64,000 nt of DNA. It comes from JAWLBY01 sp041687455. GTDB taxonomy: Bacteria > Pseudomonadota > Gammaproteobacteria > Xanthomonadales > Xanthomonadaceae. Made by a program: the position numbers and the translations under genes. The stretch is taken from NCBI GenBank assembly GCA_041687455.1, contig JAWLBY010000012.1, positions 62,001-126,000 of the forward strand. The letters run 5' to 3'. The notes below the pieces were generated by a model. That model saw only the letters and a program-made list of their open reading frames with translations. It had not been told where the DNA came from and did no database searches. Below are positions 7,984 to 16,217 of this stretch, in pieces (position 1 is the first letter of the stretch; the number at the start of each line of letters is the position of its first letter).

Positions 7984-9165
7984 CTATTCGGGGACGCTCG
8001 CCCCTGACGCTAGGAAGTCGGCCCAGTCATTCATCATTGCGCGACGCTTGACGAACAGATCGGTTCGACGGTATGCCGCTTCGACCTTGTCGCGGAGCAC
8101 GTGTGCAAGAGCCTGCTCGGCGACCTCGCGCGGATAGTTTGTGCAGTCCGCCGCCCAGTCACGGAATGAGCTCCTGAACCCATGCTGATGCAGGCCCGGC
8201 CGCATTTCCTGAAGCACCTTCAGCGGCGCTGCAGTCGTGAGCCCTATGTGCTCATCCACACCCGGAAAGATGAATTCTGACTGCCGCGCCATTCCCGTCA
8301 GCATCTCGACCGCGGCGGGTGAAAGCGGAACGCGATGCTCTCTGCTCGACTTCATTCGGCTCGGAGGAATGGTCCAGACAGCAGCGTCGACATCCACCTC
8401 GGCCCACCGCGCTCCGCACGCTTCATTTGGCCGTGTCGCAGTTAGGACCATGAGCTCGAGCGCCCTCGCGCTCAGGCTGGAGCGTGCACGAAGCTCTTGC
8501 ATGAAAGCCGCAGCTTCGACGTACGGCAGGGCGCGTCGATGCTCAACTTTCTTGAGGCGGGTCGGCGGCGGCAGCAGCTTGTCGAGGTGACCGCGCCACC
8601 GAGCGGGGTTCTCTCCAACCCGCATCCGGCGTGCGGTTGCCCAGTCGAGGACCGCCTCGATCCGCTGACGCACCCGCGTCGCGGTTTCGGTCTTCTCGCG
8701 CCAGATGGGCTCCAGCACCTCCAGAACGTGGTCCGTTGAGATGCTGCTCACCTGGCGCGACTTGAGGCTCGCTGCGTGCGTATCGAGCGTCGCAGTCCAC
8801 TGAGCCTTGTGCTTTGCGTTTTTCCAGCTGGCGCTGTGGGCCTCGACATAGGCGGAAGCGCATTCACCGAACGTGTCGGTTATCGCCGTCACCCGCTCTT
8901 CCTTGCGCACCTCAATCGGATCGCGCCCGTCGAGCAGATGCCGCCGGCAGGTGTCGCGCCGCTCTCGAGCATCAGCCAGACCGATCAGTGAAAGCGGCCC
9001 GAGGCCCATCTCGCGAGGTCGACCTCGCAGGGTGAATCGGAAGATCCACGACTTCGCGCCGGACGGGCTGACCTGCAAGTACAGCCCCGCACCGTCAGCG
9101 TGGTAGCCCGGTTCGCTCAGCGAAAGGACGCGCCTAGCCGTTAAGCGATTGATTGTTCGTGCCAT
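7984..9165 (-). CDS. int: P4-type tyrosine site-specific integrase
   Basis: A 393-residue integrase of the type found in P4-like islands. The N-terminal DUF4102-like arm-binding domain (residues 1-90, with DGAGLYLQVSPSGAKSW) is followed by a core-binding domain and a catalytic domain. All catalytic residues are visible: R245 (TATRPNEA), H328-x-x-R331 (HGFRSSF), H355 (ALAHVLRD) and Y365 (AAYRRTD). The gene therefore looks functional. It reads into the island and has a candidate tRNA-Ser-derived attachment site about 370 bp beyond its start. Relatives usually target the 3' ends of tRNA genes. Confidence 0.93.
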   Translation of the reverse strand: MARTINRLTARRVLSLSEPGYHADGAGLYLQVSPSGAKSWIFRFTLRGRPREMGLGPLSLIGLADARERRDTCRRHLLDGRDPIEVRKEERVTAITDTFGECASAYVEAHSASWKNAKHKAQWTATLDTHAASLKSRQVSSISTDHVLEVLEPIWREKTETATRVRQRIEAVLDWATARRMRVGENPARWRGHLDKLLPPPTRLKKVEHRRALPYVEAAAFMQELRARSSLSARALELMVLTATRPNEACGARWAEVDVDAAVWTIPPSRMKSSREHRVPLSPAAVEMLTGMARQSEFIFPGVDEHIGLTTAAPLKVLQEMRPGLHQHGFRSSFRDWAADCTNYPREVAEQALAHVLRDKVEAAYRRTDLFVKRRAMMNDWADFLASGASVPE

Positions 9166-9536
9166 GTTGCCCTCGACGGGCGCTCGAGCCCCGTCGCTTG
9201 AATGAAATGTAATGGCCGAAATGGCGGACGCTCAGCCGGTCGGCGGGCATTGTGGCGGCACGCTTGAGGGATTCCAACTCGGAAACGCGAGATGCTCGCT
9301 ATCGTGTTGTTCCATATGGGTATTATGCAGCCGAACATGCCTCCACACCCCCCATTCCAGGCGGAATCTTGAACCACTGGAATCCCAACCAACCGACTGG
9401 ACTATACCCCCATTATTACCCACGCTGCGAGCACGGATTGCGACGCACGGCTGCGGACCTCCGTGGAGGCTGTATCTCCTTCTATCAACGACTTATCAGA
9501 TCCGCGGACGAACGCGGAGGGCTGCGAAACCCATAC

Positions 9537-9557
9537 TCGCATCCTCACTCTCCGCCA
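9537..9557 (+). other. Candidate attachment site: tRNA-Ser 3'-end-like sequence
   Basis: TCGCATCC...CTCTCCGCCA resembles the T-loop/acceptor 3' end, with CCA, of a tRNA-Ser. No 5' half, D-arm or anticodon arm can be found in the roughly 95 bp before it, so it is not a complete tRNA. It is followed 6 bp later by a strong terminator, as expected for a tRNA gene's native 3' flank. It lies between the integrase and the first core gene, the place expected for attR. The rest of the 502-bp gap (9166-9667) shows nothing else I can name. Confidence 0.4.
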
Positions 9558-9563
9558 GATCAG

Positions 9564-9594
9564 GAAAGCCGCCGCAAGGCGGCTTTCTTGTTTT
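9564..9594 (+). terminator. Rho-independent terminator
   Basis: A perfect 10-bp stem (GAAAGCCGCC/GGCGGCTTTC) with loop GCAA, followed by TTGTTTT. It sits directly downstream of the tRNA-like 3' end. Confidence 0.75.
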
Positions 9595-9667
9595 CGGCTC
9601 CACGCCGGATTCCGGAGCCTGCCCGCCGTCACCCGTGGTCGGATTCGTCCCTGCCTCGCCACTGCCG

Positions 9668-10063
9668 ATGTCCGCTGCCGATACCGATTCCTGCCCGTGC
9701 GGACACGCCGCCCGCTACCTGCAGTGCTGCGGACGCTGGCACACCGGCGCGGTGGCACCCACCGCCGAAGCACTGATGCGGTCGCGATACAGTGCATTCG
9801 TGCTGGGCCTGAGCGACTACCTGCGCGAAACCTGGCATCCCGCCACCCGCCCTGCCTGCTTGTCGCTCGACGAATCACGGCTGCGCTGGCTCGGCCTCGA
9901 GGTAAGGCACCACCGACTGCTCGATCAGGCCCATGCCGAAGTCGAGTTCGTTGCACGCTCACGGATCGGCGGCGGCCCGGCGATCCGCCATCACGAGACC
10001 AGCCGCTTCATCCGCGAGGACGGCCGCTGGTACTACGTGGATGGCGACCTTCACGAGCGCTGA
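9668..10063 (+). CDS. YchJ family (UPF0225) SEC-C motif protein
   Basis: A 131-residue protein. The N-terminal SEC-C zinc motif is C-P-C-G (residues 9-12) with the CC pair at 20-21, followed by the YchJ signature (TAEALMRSRYSAFVLG, YLRETWHPATRP) and an NTF2-like body ending WYYVDGDL. I selected the ATG at 9668 because the motif starts right after it; the longer in-frame reading upstream runs back through the island junction. Function in the cell is not established. It is the first core-type gene after the island. Confidence 0.85.
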   Translation: MSAADTDSCPCGHAARYLQCCGRWHTGAVAPTAEALMRSRYSAFVLGLSDYLRETWHPATRPACLSLDESRLRWLGLEVRHHRLLDQAHAEVEFVARSRIGGGPAIRHHETSRFIREDGRWYYVDGDLHER

Positions 10064-10287
10064 GCGACGCGCTGCGGATGGGGCAACCAAGGAGGCGGCG
10101 CACGGTTGCGCGACGCGCCCGTCGTGCGCCTGCCTACCCGAGCTCTTTCGTGAGCGCCGCGAGAACTTGATCGGCTCCCGACCCGAACCAACCGGGCAAT
10201 GCGAACGCGTCAGTCCGCGGCAGCGCCTGCGCGAGCCGGGGTGCAGTCCCGCTGCTGCGCAAGTCCGCGGTTCACCATCGGCGAGGC

Positions 10288-11568
10288 TCAGCCGATCCGC
10301 TCGACCCCACCCATGTACGGCCGCAGCGCGTCCGGCACGACGATCGAGCCGTCGGCCTGCTGGTAGTTCTCCATCACCGCGATCAGCGCACGGCCGATCG
10401 CGACGCCGGAGCCGTTCAGCGTGTGCAGCGGTTCCGGCTTGTTGGTTTCCGGATTGCGCCAGCGCGCCTGCATGCGGCGGGCCTGGAACGCCTCGCAGTT
10501 CGATACCGAGCTGATCTCGCGATAGGCGTTTTGGCCCGGCAGCCAGACTTCGAGGTCGTAGGTCTTGGCGGCACCGAAGCCCATGTCGCCGGTGCACAGC
10601 AGCATGCGCCGGTACGGCAGGCCGAGCCGTTCGAGCACGGTCTCGGCGTGACGGATCATCTGCTCGTGCACGTCATAGCTTTCCTGCGGACGTGCGACAG
10701 CGACCAGTTCGACCTTCTCGAACTGGTGCTGGCGGATCATGCCGCGGGTGTCGCGGCCATGGCTGCCGGCCTCGGCACGAAAGCACATCGAGTGCGCGGT
10801 CAGCCGCATCGGCAGCTCGGCGTCGTCGACGATCTGCTCGCGCACCAGGTTGGTCAGCGGCACTTCGGCGGTCGGGATCAGGTAGCGCGTCGCATCACCG
10901 ACCGCGGTCGCGAACAGGTCGTCGGCGAACTTCGGCAACTGGCCGGTGCCGGTCATGGTCTCGACGTTGACGATCAGCGGCACGTTGCATTCGAGGTAGC
11001 CGTGCTCGCGCGTGTGCAGGTCGAGCATGAACTGCGCGAGCGCGCGATGCAGCGCTGCGAGCTCACCGCGCATGACCGTGAAACGCGCACCGGACAGCTT
11101 GGCGCCGGCGTCGAAGTCGAGCCAGTTGAACCGCGTGCCGAGTTCGACATGGTCGCGAACGTCGAAATCGAACACGCGCGGCTCGCCCCAGCGATGGATC
11201 TCGCGGTTGTCGCTCTCGTCGGCCCCGACCGGCACGCTGTCGTGCGGCAGGTTCGGGATGCCGAGCGCGAGTGATTCCAGCTCGGCCCGGATCGCATCGA
11301 GCCGGTGCTCCGACGCCTTCAGCTCATCGCCGATGCCGGCCACCTCGGCCAGCAGCGGCGCAGCATCCTCGCCCTTGCCCTTGGCGATGCCGATTGCCTT
11401 CGAACGGGTATTTCGCAGGTTCTGCAGCTCCTGCGTACGGGTCTGGATCTGCTTGCGCTCGGTTTCGAGCGTGTCGAGCGCGGCGACGTCGAGTTCGAAG
11501 CCGCGGGCGGTCTTCAGTCGCTCGGCGGTTTCGGCGAGGCGGGCACGCAGCAGTACGGGATCGAGCAT
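10288..11568 (-). CDS. serS: Seryl-tRNA synthetase
   Basis: A 426-residue class II aminoacyl-tRNA synthetase that charges tRNA-Ser (and tRNA-Sec where present). The N-terminal antiparallel coiled-coil arm (MLDPVLLRARL to about residue 110) binds the tRNA. The catalytic core shows motif 2 (FRAEAGSHGRDTRGM) and motif 3 (NGSGVAIGRALIAVMENYQ). The start at 11568 gives the canonical MLDPxLLR N-terminus. It ends the rarA-crcB-DUF805-serS run, a common order in Pseudomonas and Xanthomonas relatives. The 224-bp gap 10064-10287 contains nothing I can assign. Confidence 0.97.
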   Translation of the reverse strand: MLDPVLLRARLAETAERLKTARGFELDVAALDTLETERKQIQTRTQELQNLRNTRSKAIGIAKGKGEDAAPLLAEVAGIGDELKASEHRLDAIRAELESLALGIPNLPHDSVPVGADESDNREIHRWGEPRVFDFDVRDHVELGTRFNWLDFDAGAKLSGARFTVMRGELAALHRALAQFMLDLHTREHGYLECNVPLIVNVETMTGTGQLPKFADDLFATAVGDATRYLIPTAEVPLTNLVREQIVDDAELPMRLTAHSMCFRAEAGSHGRDTRGMIRQHQFEKVELVAVARPQESYDVHEQMIRHAETVLERLGLPYRRMLLCTGDMGFGAAKTYDLEVWLPGQNAYREISSVSNCEAFQARRMQARWRNPETNKPEPLHTLNGSGVAIGRALIAVMENYQQADGSIVVPDALRPYMGGVERIG

Positions 11569-11658
11569 GGCGGCATCCGGAGCGAAAGCAAGCCGGGGAT
11601 TATCGGCGGCCGCGGCCCGCAGAGGCAACGCGGGGCCGGGCGGCCCCGCGCGTGGCCA

Positions 11659-12054
11659 TCAGACCATCGGTCCTTCGCCGTAACGGTTCGGCCCCGGCGT
11701 GCCGCCGATGAAGCCGAGCATGACCAGCATGATCAGCGGGCCGATCAACAGCAGCGGGGTCAGCAGCAGCAGCAGGTTCCACCAGCCGGAGCGGTCCTGG
11801 TCGTGCCAGCGCTTGGTGTTGACGGCGAGGCCGATGTAGAGCATCACGAGGCTGTACAGCCAGTACCAGGCGGGCATCGCGCCGAAGGTCTGGCCGAGCG
11901 CTTCGGCCGGGTCGACGCTGGTCGGATCGATCGCCGGCTGCGGCAACATGAAATTCACCAGCAGGCCGAGCACGAACGACGCCAGCACATACAGCCACCA
12001 CGCCTTGCGCGTGATGCGGCCGTTGAACGAAAACAGGAAAGCCGAGAAATTCAT
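11659..12054 (-). CDS. DUF805 family membrane protein
   Basis: A 131-residue inner-membrane protein. The start at Met5 of the longer reading gives MNFSAFLFSFNGRITRKAWW, the DUF805 hallmark (FxGRxxRxxFW-like). There are three hydrophobic segments (VLASFVLGLLVNF; WLYSLVMLYIGLAV; LLLLLTPLLLIGPLIMLVML) with the conserved TKRWHDQDRSGWW loop and a C-terminal GTPGPNRYG. Function unknown. It is placed between crcB and serS. Confidence 0.9.
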   Translation of the reverse strand: MNFSAFLFSFNGRITRKAWWLYVLASFVLGLLVNFMLPQPAIDPTSVDPAEALGQTFGAMPAWYWLYSLVMLYIGLAVNTKRWHDQDRSGWWNLLLLLTPLLLIGPLIMLVMLGFIGGTPGPNRYGEGPMV

Positions 12055-12150
12055 CCGTTTCCCCAAGGACAGGCCCCACAGCGGGACCGCCGCATGCTAC
12101 TGCAAGCCGGGCTCGACCGCGCAGCCCCGGTCGCTGTCGCCCGGGCTGGG

Positions 12151-12540
12151 TCAGCGCAGCAGCGTTGCGATCCGCATGCCGGCGACCAGCAGCGCGATGC
12201 TGCCGACCAGCGACGCCAACAGATACGCGAAGCTGTTCCAGGTGCCGCCGGTTCGCTGCAGCAGATGCAGTTCGACAATCAGCGCCGACCAGGTCGTCAA
12301 TGCGCCGAGCACGCCGACCAGCAGGAAGCTGCGCCACAGCAGCGCCGACGGGCCACGTCCTTCGAGCCAGACCAGCAGCCAGCCGGCCAGCAGGCTGCCG
12401 AGCAGATTGACCAGCAGCGTGCCCCACGGCACGCCGTTGCCGAGATGGCGGGTCGCCCAGCCGCCGATCAGGAAGCGGCCGGCCGCACCAAGCGCGCCAC
12501 CGGCCATTACCAGCCACAGTTGCTGCCACCACAGGGTCAT
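12151..12540 (-). CDS. crcB: CrcB/Fluc-type fluoride channel homolog with altered TTFSTF motif
   Basis: A 129-residue, four-helix membrane protein. Conserved signatures are GGALGAAGRF (14-23) and GTLLVNLLGS (40-49, including the conserved Asn). The usual G-x-LGGxTTFSTF segment reads GALTTWSAL here (residues 79-87): both phenylalanines that line the fluoride path in studied channels are replaced, by Trp84 and Leu87. It overlaps the rarA stop codon (ATGA), so it is translationally coupled. It could still conduct fluoride, or be one half of a heteromer, but no second copy is in this window. Confidence 0.85.
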   Translation of the reverse strand: MTLWWQQLWLVMAGGALGAAGRFLIGGWATRHLGNGVPWGTLLVNLLGSLLAGWLLVWLEGRGPSALLWRSFLLVGVLGALTTWSALIVELHLLQRTGGTWNSFAYLLASLVGSIALLVAGMRIATLLR

Positions 12541-13880
12541 CGTTTCGTCCGCGCTTCGGCACGCTGCGCCCGCAGGCGGTCGAGCTTGTCCTTGAGTTTC
12601 AGCTCGAGCCCGCGTTCGACCGGCTGATAGTAGACGCGTTCGCCGATGCTGTCGGGAAAGCAGCTCTGATCGAGCGCGACGCCGCCCTCGGTGTCGTGGT
12701 CGTACTGGTAGTCGCGGCCGTAGCCGAGCTGCTTCATCAGCCGGGTCGGCGCATTGCGCAGGTGCAGCGGCACCGGTTCGCTGCCTTCGTTGCGGACATC
12801 GGCGCGGGCACTGTTGTAGGCAACATAGCCGGCGTTCGACTTGGCGGTCGCGGCGAGATAGAGCGTCAGTTGCGCCAGCGCCAGCTCGCCTTCCGGGCTG
12901 CCGAGCCGGTCGTAGACATCCCAGGCCTCGATCGCCATCGACTGCGCTCGCGGATCGGCGAGTCCGATATCCTCGATCGCCATCCGGGTCAGCCGTCGTG
13001 CGAGGTAGACCGGATCGCAGCCACCGTCCAGCATCCGGCACAGCCAGTACAGGGCAGCATCAGGATTCGAACTGCGGACCGATTTGTGCAGCGCGGAAAT
13101 CTGGTCGTAGAACTGCTCGCCGCCCTTGTCGAAGCGACGGGTGCGATCGGCCAGCACCTGCGACAGGGACTGTTCGGTGATCGTGCCGCCCTCGCCTTCG
13201 GCCAGTTCGGCGGCGATCTCCAGCAGCGTCAACGCGCGCCGCACGTCGCCATCGGCGGCCTGCGCGATCAACCCGAGCAAGTCGCGCTCGACCCGGATGG
13301 CGCGATCGCCGAGGCCGCGTTCGCGATCGGACAGTGCGGCCTGCAGTGCCGCGACGATGTCGTCGACCGACACCGCCTCGAGCACGTGCACGCGGCAGCG
13401 CGACAGCAGCGCGGAGTTCAGCTCGAAGCTCGGATTCTCGGTGGTCGCGCCGACGAACACGATCGTGCCGCGCTCGATGTGCGGCAGGAATGCGTCCTGC
13501 TGGACCTTGTTGAAGCGATGCACCTCGTCGACGAACAACACCGTGCGGCGTCCGGCCGCAAAGCGCTGCTCGGCCTCGGCCAGCACCTTGCGGACCTCCG
13601 GCAGTCCCGACAGCACCGCCGAGATCGAGCGGAACTCGGCGTCGGCGTACTGCGCGATCAGCAGCGCCAGCGTCGTCTTGCCGCAACCCGGCGGCCCCCA
13701 CAGGATCATCGAATGCACGCGGCCGGATTCGATCGCACGGCGCAGTGCCGACTGCCTGGCCAGCAGCCGTCGCTGGCCGACCATGTCGTCGAGCGCGCGC
13801 GGGCGCATCCGCTCGGCGAGCGGTGGCTGGGTATCGCCGGGTTCGAACAATGCGGATTGGTCGGCAGTCACCGGCCACAT
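12537..13880 (-). CDS. rarA: Replication-associated recombination protein A (AAA+ ATPase)
   Basis: A 447-residue MgsA/WRNIP1-family clamp-loader-like ATPase acting at stalled forks. Residues 18-38 carry the typical LAERMRPRALDDMVGQ segment. Walker A GPPGCGKT is at 62-69 and Walker B LFVDEVHRFNK follows. Sensor 1 reads GATTENPSFELNSALLSR, then the C-terminal tetramerisation domain (FDKGGEQFYDQISALHKSVR). The start ATG at 13880 gives the normal N-terminus; GTG at 13871 is an alternative. The reading frame is open far upstream through lolA in another frame, which is a shadow. Confidence 0.96.
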   Translation of the reverse strand: MWPVTADQSALFEPGDTQPPLAERMRPRALDDMVGQRRLLARQSALRRAIESGRVHSMILWGPPGCGKTTLALLIAQYADAEFRSISAVLSGLPEVRKVLAEAEQRFAAGRRTVLFVDEVHRFNKVQQDAFLPHIERGTIVFVGATTENPSFELNSALLSRCRVHVLEAVSVDDIVAALQAALSDRERGLGDRAIRVERDLLGLIAQAADGDVRRALTLLEIAAELAEGEGGTITEQSLSQVLADRTRRFDKGGEQFYDQISALHKSVRSSNPDAALYWLCRMLDGGCDPVYLARRLTRMAIEDIGLADPRAQSMAIEAWDVYDRLGSPEGELALAQLTLYLAATAKSNAGYVAYNSARADVRNEGSEPVPLHLRNAPTRLMKQLGYGRDYQYDHDTEGGVALDQSCFPDSIGERVYYQPVERGLELKLKDKLDRLRAQRAEARTKR

Positions 13881-13898
13881 TCTACGGAGCTTGACCCG

Positions 13899-13987
13899 GC
13901 AGGAGGGCTTCAGCCCCGACCAGCGCCGAAACGGAGCGAGGCATCGTCGAAGGCGGGGCGCGCGCGGTCGGGGCTGAAGCCCCCTGC
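13899..13987. repeat. REP-like inverted pair between rarA and lolA
   Basis: GCAGGAGGGCTTCAGCCCC (13899-13917, then GACC) and its near-exact inverse GGTCGGGGCTGAAGC...CTGC (13966-13987) flank a 44-bp centre. The arm is a variant of the GCAGGAGCCGCTTCAGCGG element also found at 14796-14883 and 35946-35967. Together the two arms can form a long cruciform or RNA stem in the lolA-rarA intergenic region. Confidence 0.75.
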
Positions 13988-14011
13988 AGCGGCCCTGCGC
14001 GGCTTCGACCT

Positions 14012-14683
14012 TCAGTCGAGCGGATAGACCTCCGCGCCCTCGACGTCGCCGACCATTTCGACACCCGGCGGCGGCACGAAGCGAAACGCGCCACGTTCGA
14101 ACGCCGGATTGCGCTGCCAGCCGGCGAACCGGATCTCGGTGCGCTGACCGAGCGAGTCGGTCATCCGCATCTCCAGCAACTCGCGGCCGCGCAACGCGAT
14201 ATCGGCCACCGCGAACGCGGTTTCCTCGCCGCGCGGCGTCAGCCGTACCCATTGCAGGTCGCCGTCCGGTTCGGAGAACTCGACCTCGAACTGCCGCTCG
14301 AGCGCCCCCGGCTCGATCAGTGCAGCGAGCGGACTGGCCTGCTCCTCGTCGCTCTGGCGGCGCACGGTGACCTGTTCGAGATCGGGGTCGTAGATGAACA
14401 CGCGCTCGCCGTCGGCGACGATCAACTGTGGAAACGGCGTCTGGTACTCCCAGCGGAACAGCCGCGGCACCGCGATCGCGACCAGCCCGGCGGACCGTTC
14501 GATTTCGCGACCGTCGGCATCGAGCACGCGCTGCGAGAACTCGCCGCGCAGGCCCTGCAGGTCGCGGGCGAACTCGTCGAGCAGCGTCTGCTGCTGGGCG
14601 CCTGCGCTGGTCGCGGCAAACGACAGCAACGCGGCAGCGGCCAGGCGGAACGGGTGGAACGGGTGGAACGAACGAAGGCTCAT
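14012..14683 (-). CDS. lolA: Outer-membrane lipoprotein carrier protein LolA
   Basis: A 223-residue periplasmic chaperone that carries lipoproteins from LolCDE to LolB. The signal peptide (LAAAALLSFAATSAGA) is followed by LLDEFARDLQGLRGEFSQRV. The LolA signatures are the PRLFRWEYQTPFPQLIVADGERVFIYDPDLEQVTVR block and the late LLEMRMTDSLGQRTEIRF segment. The N-terminus has a small HPFHPF duplication just before the signal core. It is 131 bp upstream of rarA, separated by a REP-like palindrome. Confidence 0.94.
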   Translation of the reverse strand: MSLRSFHPFHPFRLAAAALLSFAATSAGAQQQTLLDEFARDLQGLRGEFSQRVLDADGREIERSAGLVAIAVPRLFRWEYQTPFPQLIVADGERVFIYDPDLEQVTVRRQSDEEQASPLAALIEPGALERQFEVEFSEPDGDLQWVRLTPRGEETAFAVADIALRGRELLEMRMTDSLGQRTEIRFAGWQRNPAFERGAFRFVPPPGVEMVGDVEGAEVYPLD

Positions 14684-14795
14684 TGCGACACTCGGTGGCG
14701 GATGCGCGGACTATGCGGCAAGGTCGGGGCGGCGTGCTGAACGGCAGGTGTCGCCAGCAAGAATGGCAGCGAAGCGTCGCCGAACGGCGCTCCCG

Positions 14796-14883
14796 GCAGG
14801 AGCCGCGACCGGCAACATCGATGTTGCGTTCCGGCCATGTGGCAGGCCGCAACGTCGACGGTTACCGCTGAAGCGGCTCCTGC
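14796..14883. repeat. REP-like inverted pair downstream of nadA
   Basis: GCAGGAGCCGC (14796-14806) and GCGGCTCCTGC (14873-14883) are 11-bp inverted arms about 66 bp apart. The right half carries the full element (inverse of TGCAGGAGCCGCTTCAGCGG), shared with 35946. It lies in the 212-bp gap between lolA and nadA. Confidence 0.75.
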
Positions 14884-14895
14884 AGGCGAGCAACG

Positions 14896-15951
14896 CTACA
14901 CCCGACAGCGTGCGCTCGCGCGCGGCTTCGCCGCAGCGAAATCGAGCATCCGCCGCAACGGGACCGCGGCGCGCTCGCCGAGCGCCGGATCGAGCTGCAC
15001 TTCGGTGCCATCGCCGGTGAACGCCGCATCGAGTACCTGCAGCGCATTCATCTTCATCCACGGGCAATGCGCGCAGGAACGGCAGGTCGCGCCGTCGCCG
15101 CCGGTCGGTGCGATCAGCAAGGTCCGGTCCGGCGCCGCCTGCTGCATCTTGTGGAAGATGCCGCGGTCGGTGGCGACGATGAACTGCGGGTGCGGCAGCG
15201 TCTGCGTCGCCGCGATCAACTGCGAGGTCGAGCCGACCGCGTCGGCGAGCGCCAGTACTGCTTCAGGCGACTCCGGATGGGCCAGCACCGCGGCGTCCGG
15301 GTAGGCCTCCTTCATTGCCGCCAGTGCCTTGTGGCGAAACTCGTCGTGGACGATGCAGGCGGAGTTCCAGAGCAACATGTCGGCGCCGGTCTGCGACTGC
15401 ACGTAGCGCCCGAGATGCCGGTCCGGCGCCCACAGGATCTTCTCGCCGCGCCCATGCAGCTCGGCGACCAGCTCGAGCGCGATCGACGACGTGACGACCC
15501 AATCGGCGCGCGCCTTCACCGCCGCCGACGTGTTGGCGTAGACCACCACGGTGCGATCCGGATGCTGGTCGCAGAACGCGGCAAATGCGTCGGCCGGGCA
15601 GCCGAGATCGAGCGAACAGGTCGCTTCCAGCGTCGGCATCAGCACGCGCTTGTCCGGCGACAGGATCTTCGCCGTTTCGCCCATGAAGCGGACGCCGGCC
15701 ACCATCAGCGTGCCCGCCGGGTGATTCGCGCCGAAGCGGGCCATCTCCAGCGAATCGGCGACGCAGCCGCCGGTATCCTCGGCGAGCTGCTGGATCTCGG
15801 GATCGGTGTAGTAGTGCGCGACCAGCACGGCGTCGTGTTCGACCAGCTTGCGGGTGATCGAGGCACGCAGTGCCGTGCGAGTGCTGTCGTCGAGCAGCGG
15901 CGGCGGACTCGGCAGTGGGATGTCGGACAGGTGCAGCGGAGAGGTCGGCAT
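14896..15951 (-). CDS. nadA: Quinolinate synthase A
   Basis: A 351-residue [4Fe-4S] enzyme that condenses iminoaspartate with dihydroxyacetone phosphate to quinolinate in NAD synthesis. The three cluster cysteines are visible in the usual contexts: C112/C118 (ATCSLDLGCP), C199 (WNSACIVHDEF) and C296 (SCAHCPWMKMN). Also typical are AHYYTDPEIQ and MVAGVRFMGETAKILSP. It sits between lolA and ftsK, which are adjacent in many relatives. No other nad gene is in the window. Likely transcribed alone. Confidence 0.96.
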   Translation of the reverse strand: MPTSPLHLSDIPLPSPPPLLDDSTRTALRASITRKLVEHDAVLVAHYYTDPEIQQLAEDTGGCVADSLEMARFGANHPAGTLMVAGVRFMGETAKILSPDKRVLMPTLEATCSLDLGCPADAFAAFCDQHPDRTVVVYANTSAAVKARADWVVTSSIALELVAELHGRGEKILWAPDRHLGRYVQSQTGADMLLWNSACIVHDEFRHKALAAMKEAYPDAAVLAHPESPEAVLALADAVGSTSQLIAATQTLPHPQFIVATDRGIFHKMQQAAPDRTLLIAPTGGDGATCRSCAHCPWMKMNALQVLDAAFTGDGTEVQLDPALGERAAVPLRRMLDFAAAKPRASARCRV

Positions 15952-16000
15952 CGTCGGTATCGCGTCATCGCACGGCGCCCTGATGGCTCGCCGCTGTTGA

Positions 16001-16205
16001 GCCCCTCTCCTTCCGGGAGAGGGGTTGGGGTGAGGGTCCGGCCCGGAGGGTTACGGTGGGCGGTGCCGGGGAAGGTGGTGTCTGGACGGGCGACTTGCAA
16101 GCGCGCGGCAGGAGTGGTCCTGTGCCGGGTTCCCGAACCCTCACCCCCGGCCCCTCTCCCGGGAGGAGAGGGGGCGAGTCGTCCCCTTTCCGGTCGGGAG
16201 AGGGA
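16001..16205. repeat. CCCTCTCCC/GGGAGAGGG dispersed elements, three copies
   Basis: The 266-bp gap between ftsK and nadA holds three palindromic elements: 16001-16036 (GCCCCTCTCC...GGGAGAGGGG then TTGGGGTGAGGG), an inverse copy at 16138-16174 (CCCTCACCCCCGGCCCCTCT...), and a third partial one at 16182-16205. Related copies occur at 18767-18810, 19397-19437, 20531-20566 and 20639-20665. Confidence 0.8.
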
Positions 16206-16217
16206 GCAAAGCGTCGG

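Noticed and set aside
9466..9557. Complete tRNA-Ser of about 92 nt
   Set aside because: The 5' part does not pair with the acceptor 3' strand and there is no D-arm or anticodon stem; only the 3' end is tRNA-like.
10190..10285. Possible cobalamin riboswitch (GCCGGGGTGCAGTCCCG...GCTGCGCAAG)
   Set aside because: Only a loose resemblance; the rest of the conserved core and B12 box are missing and no cobalamin gene follows.
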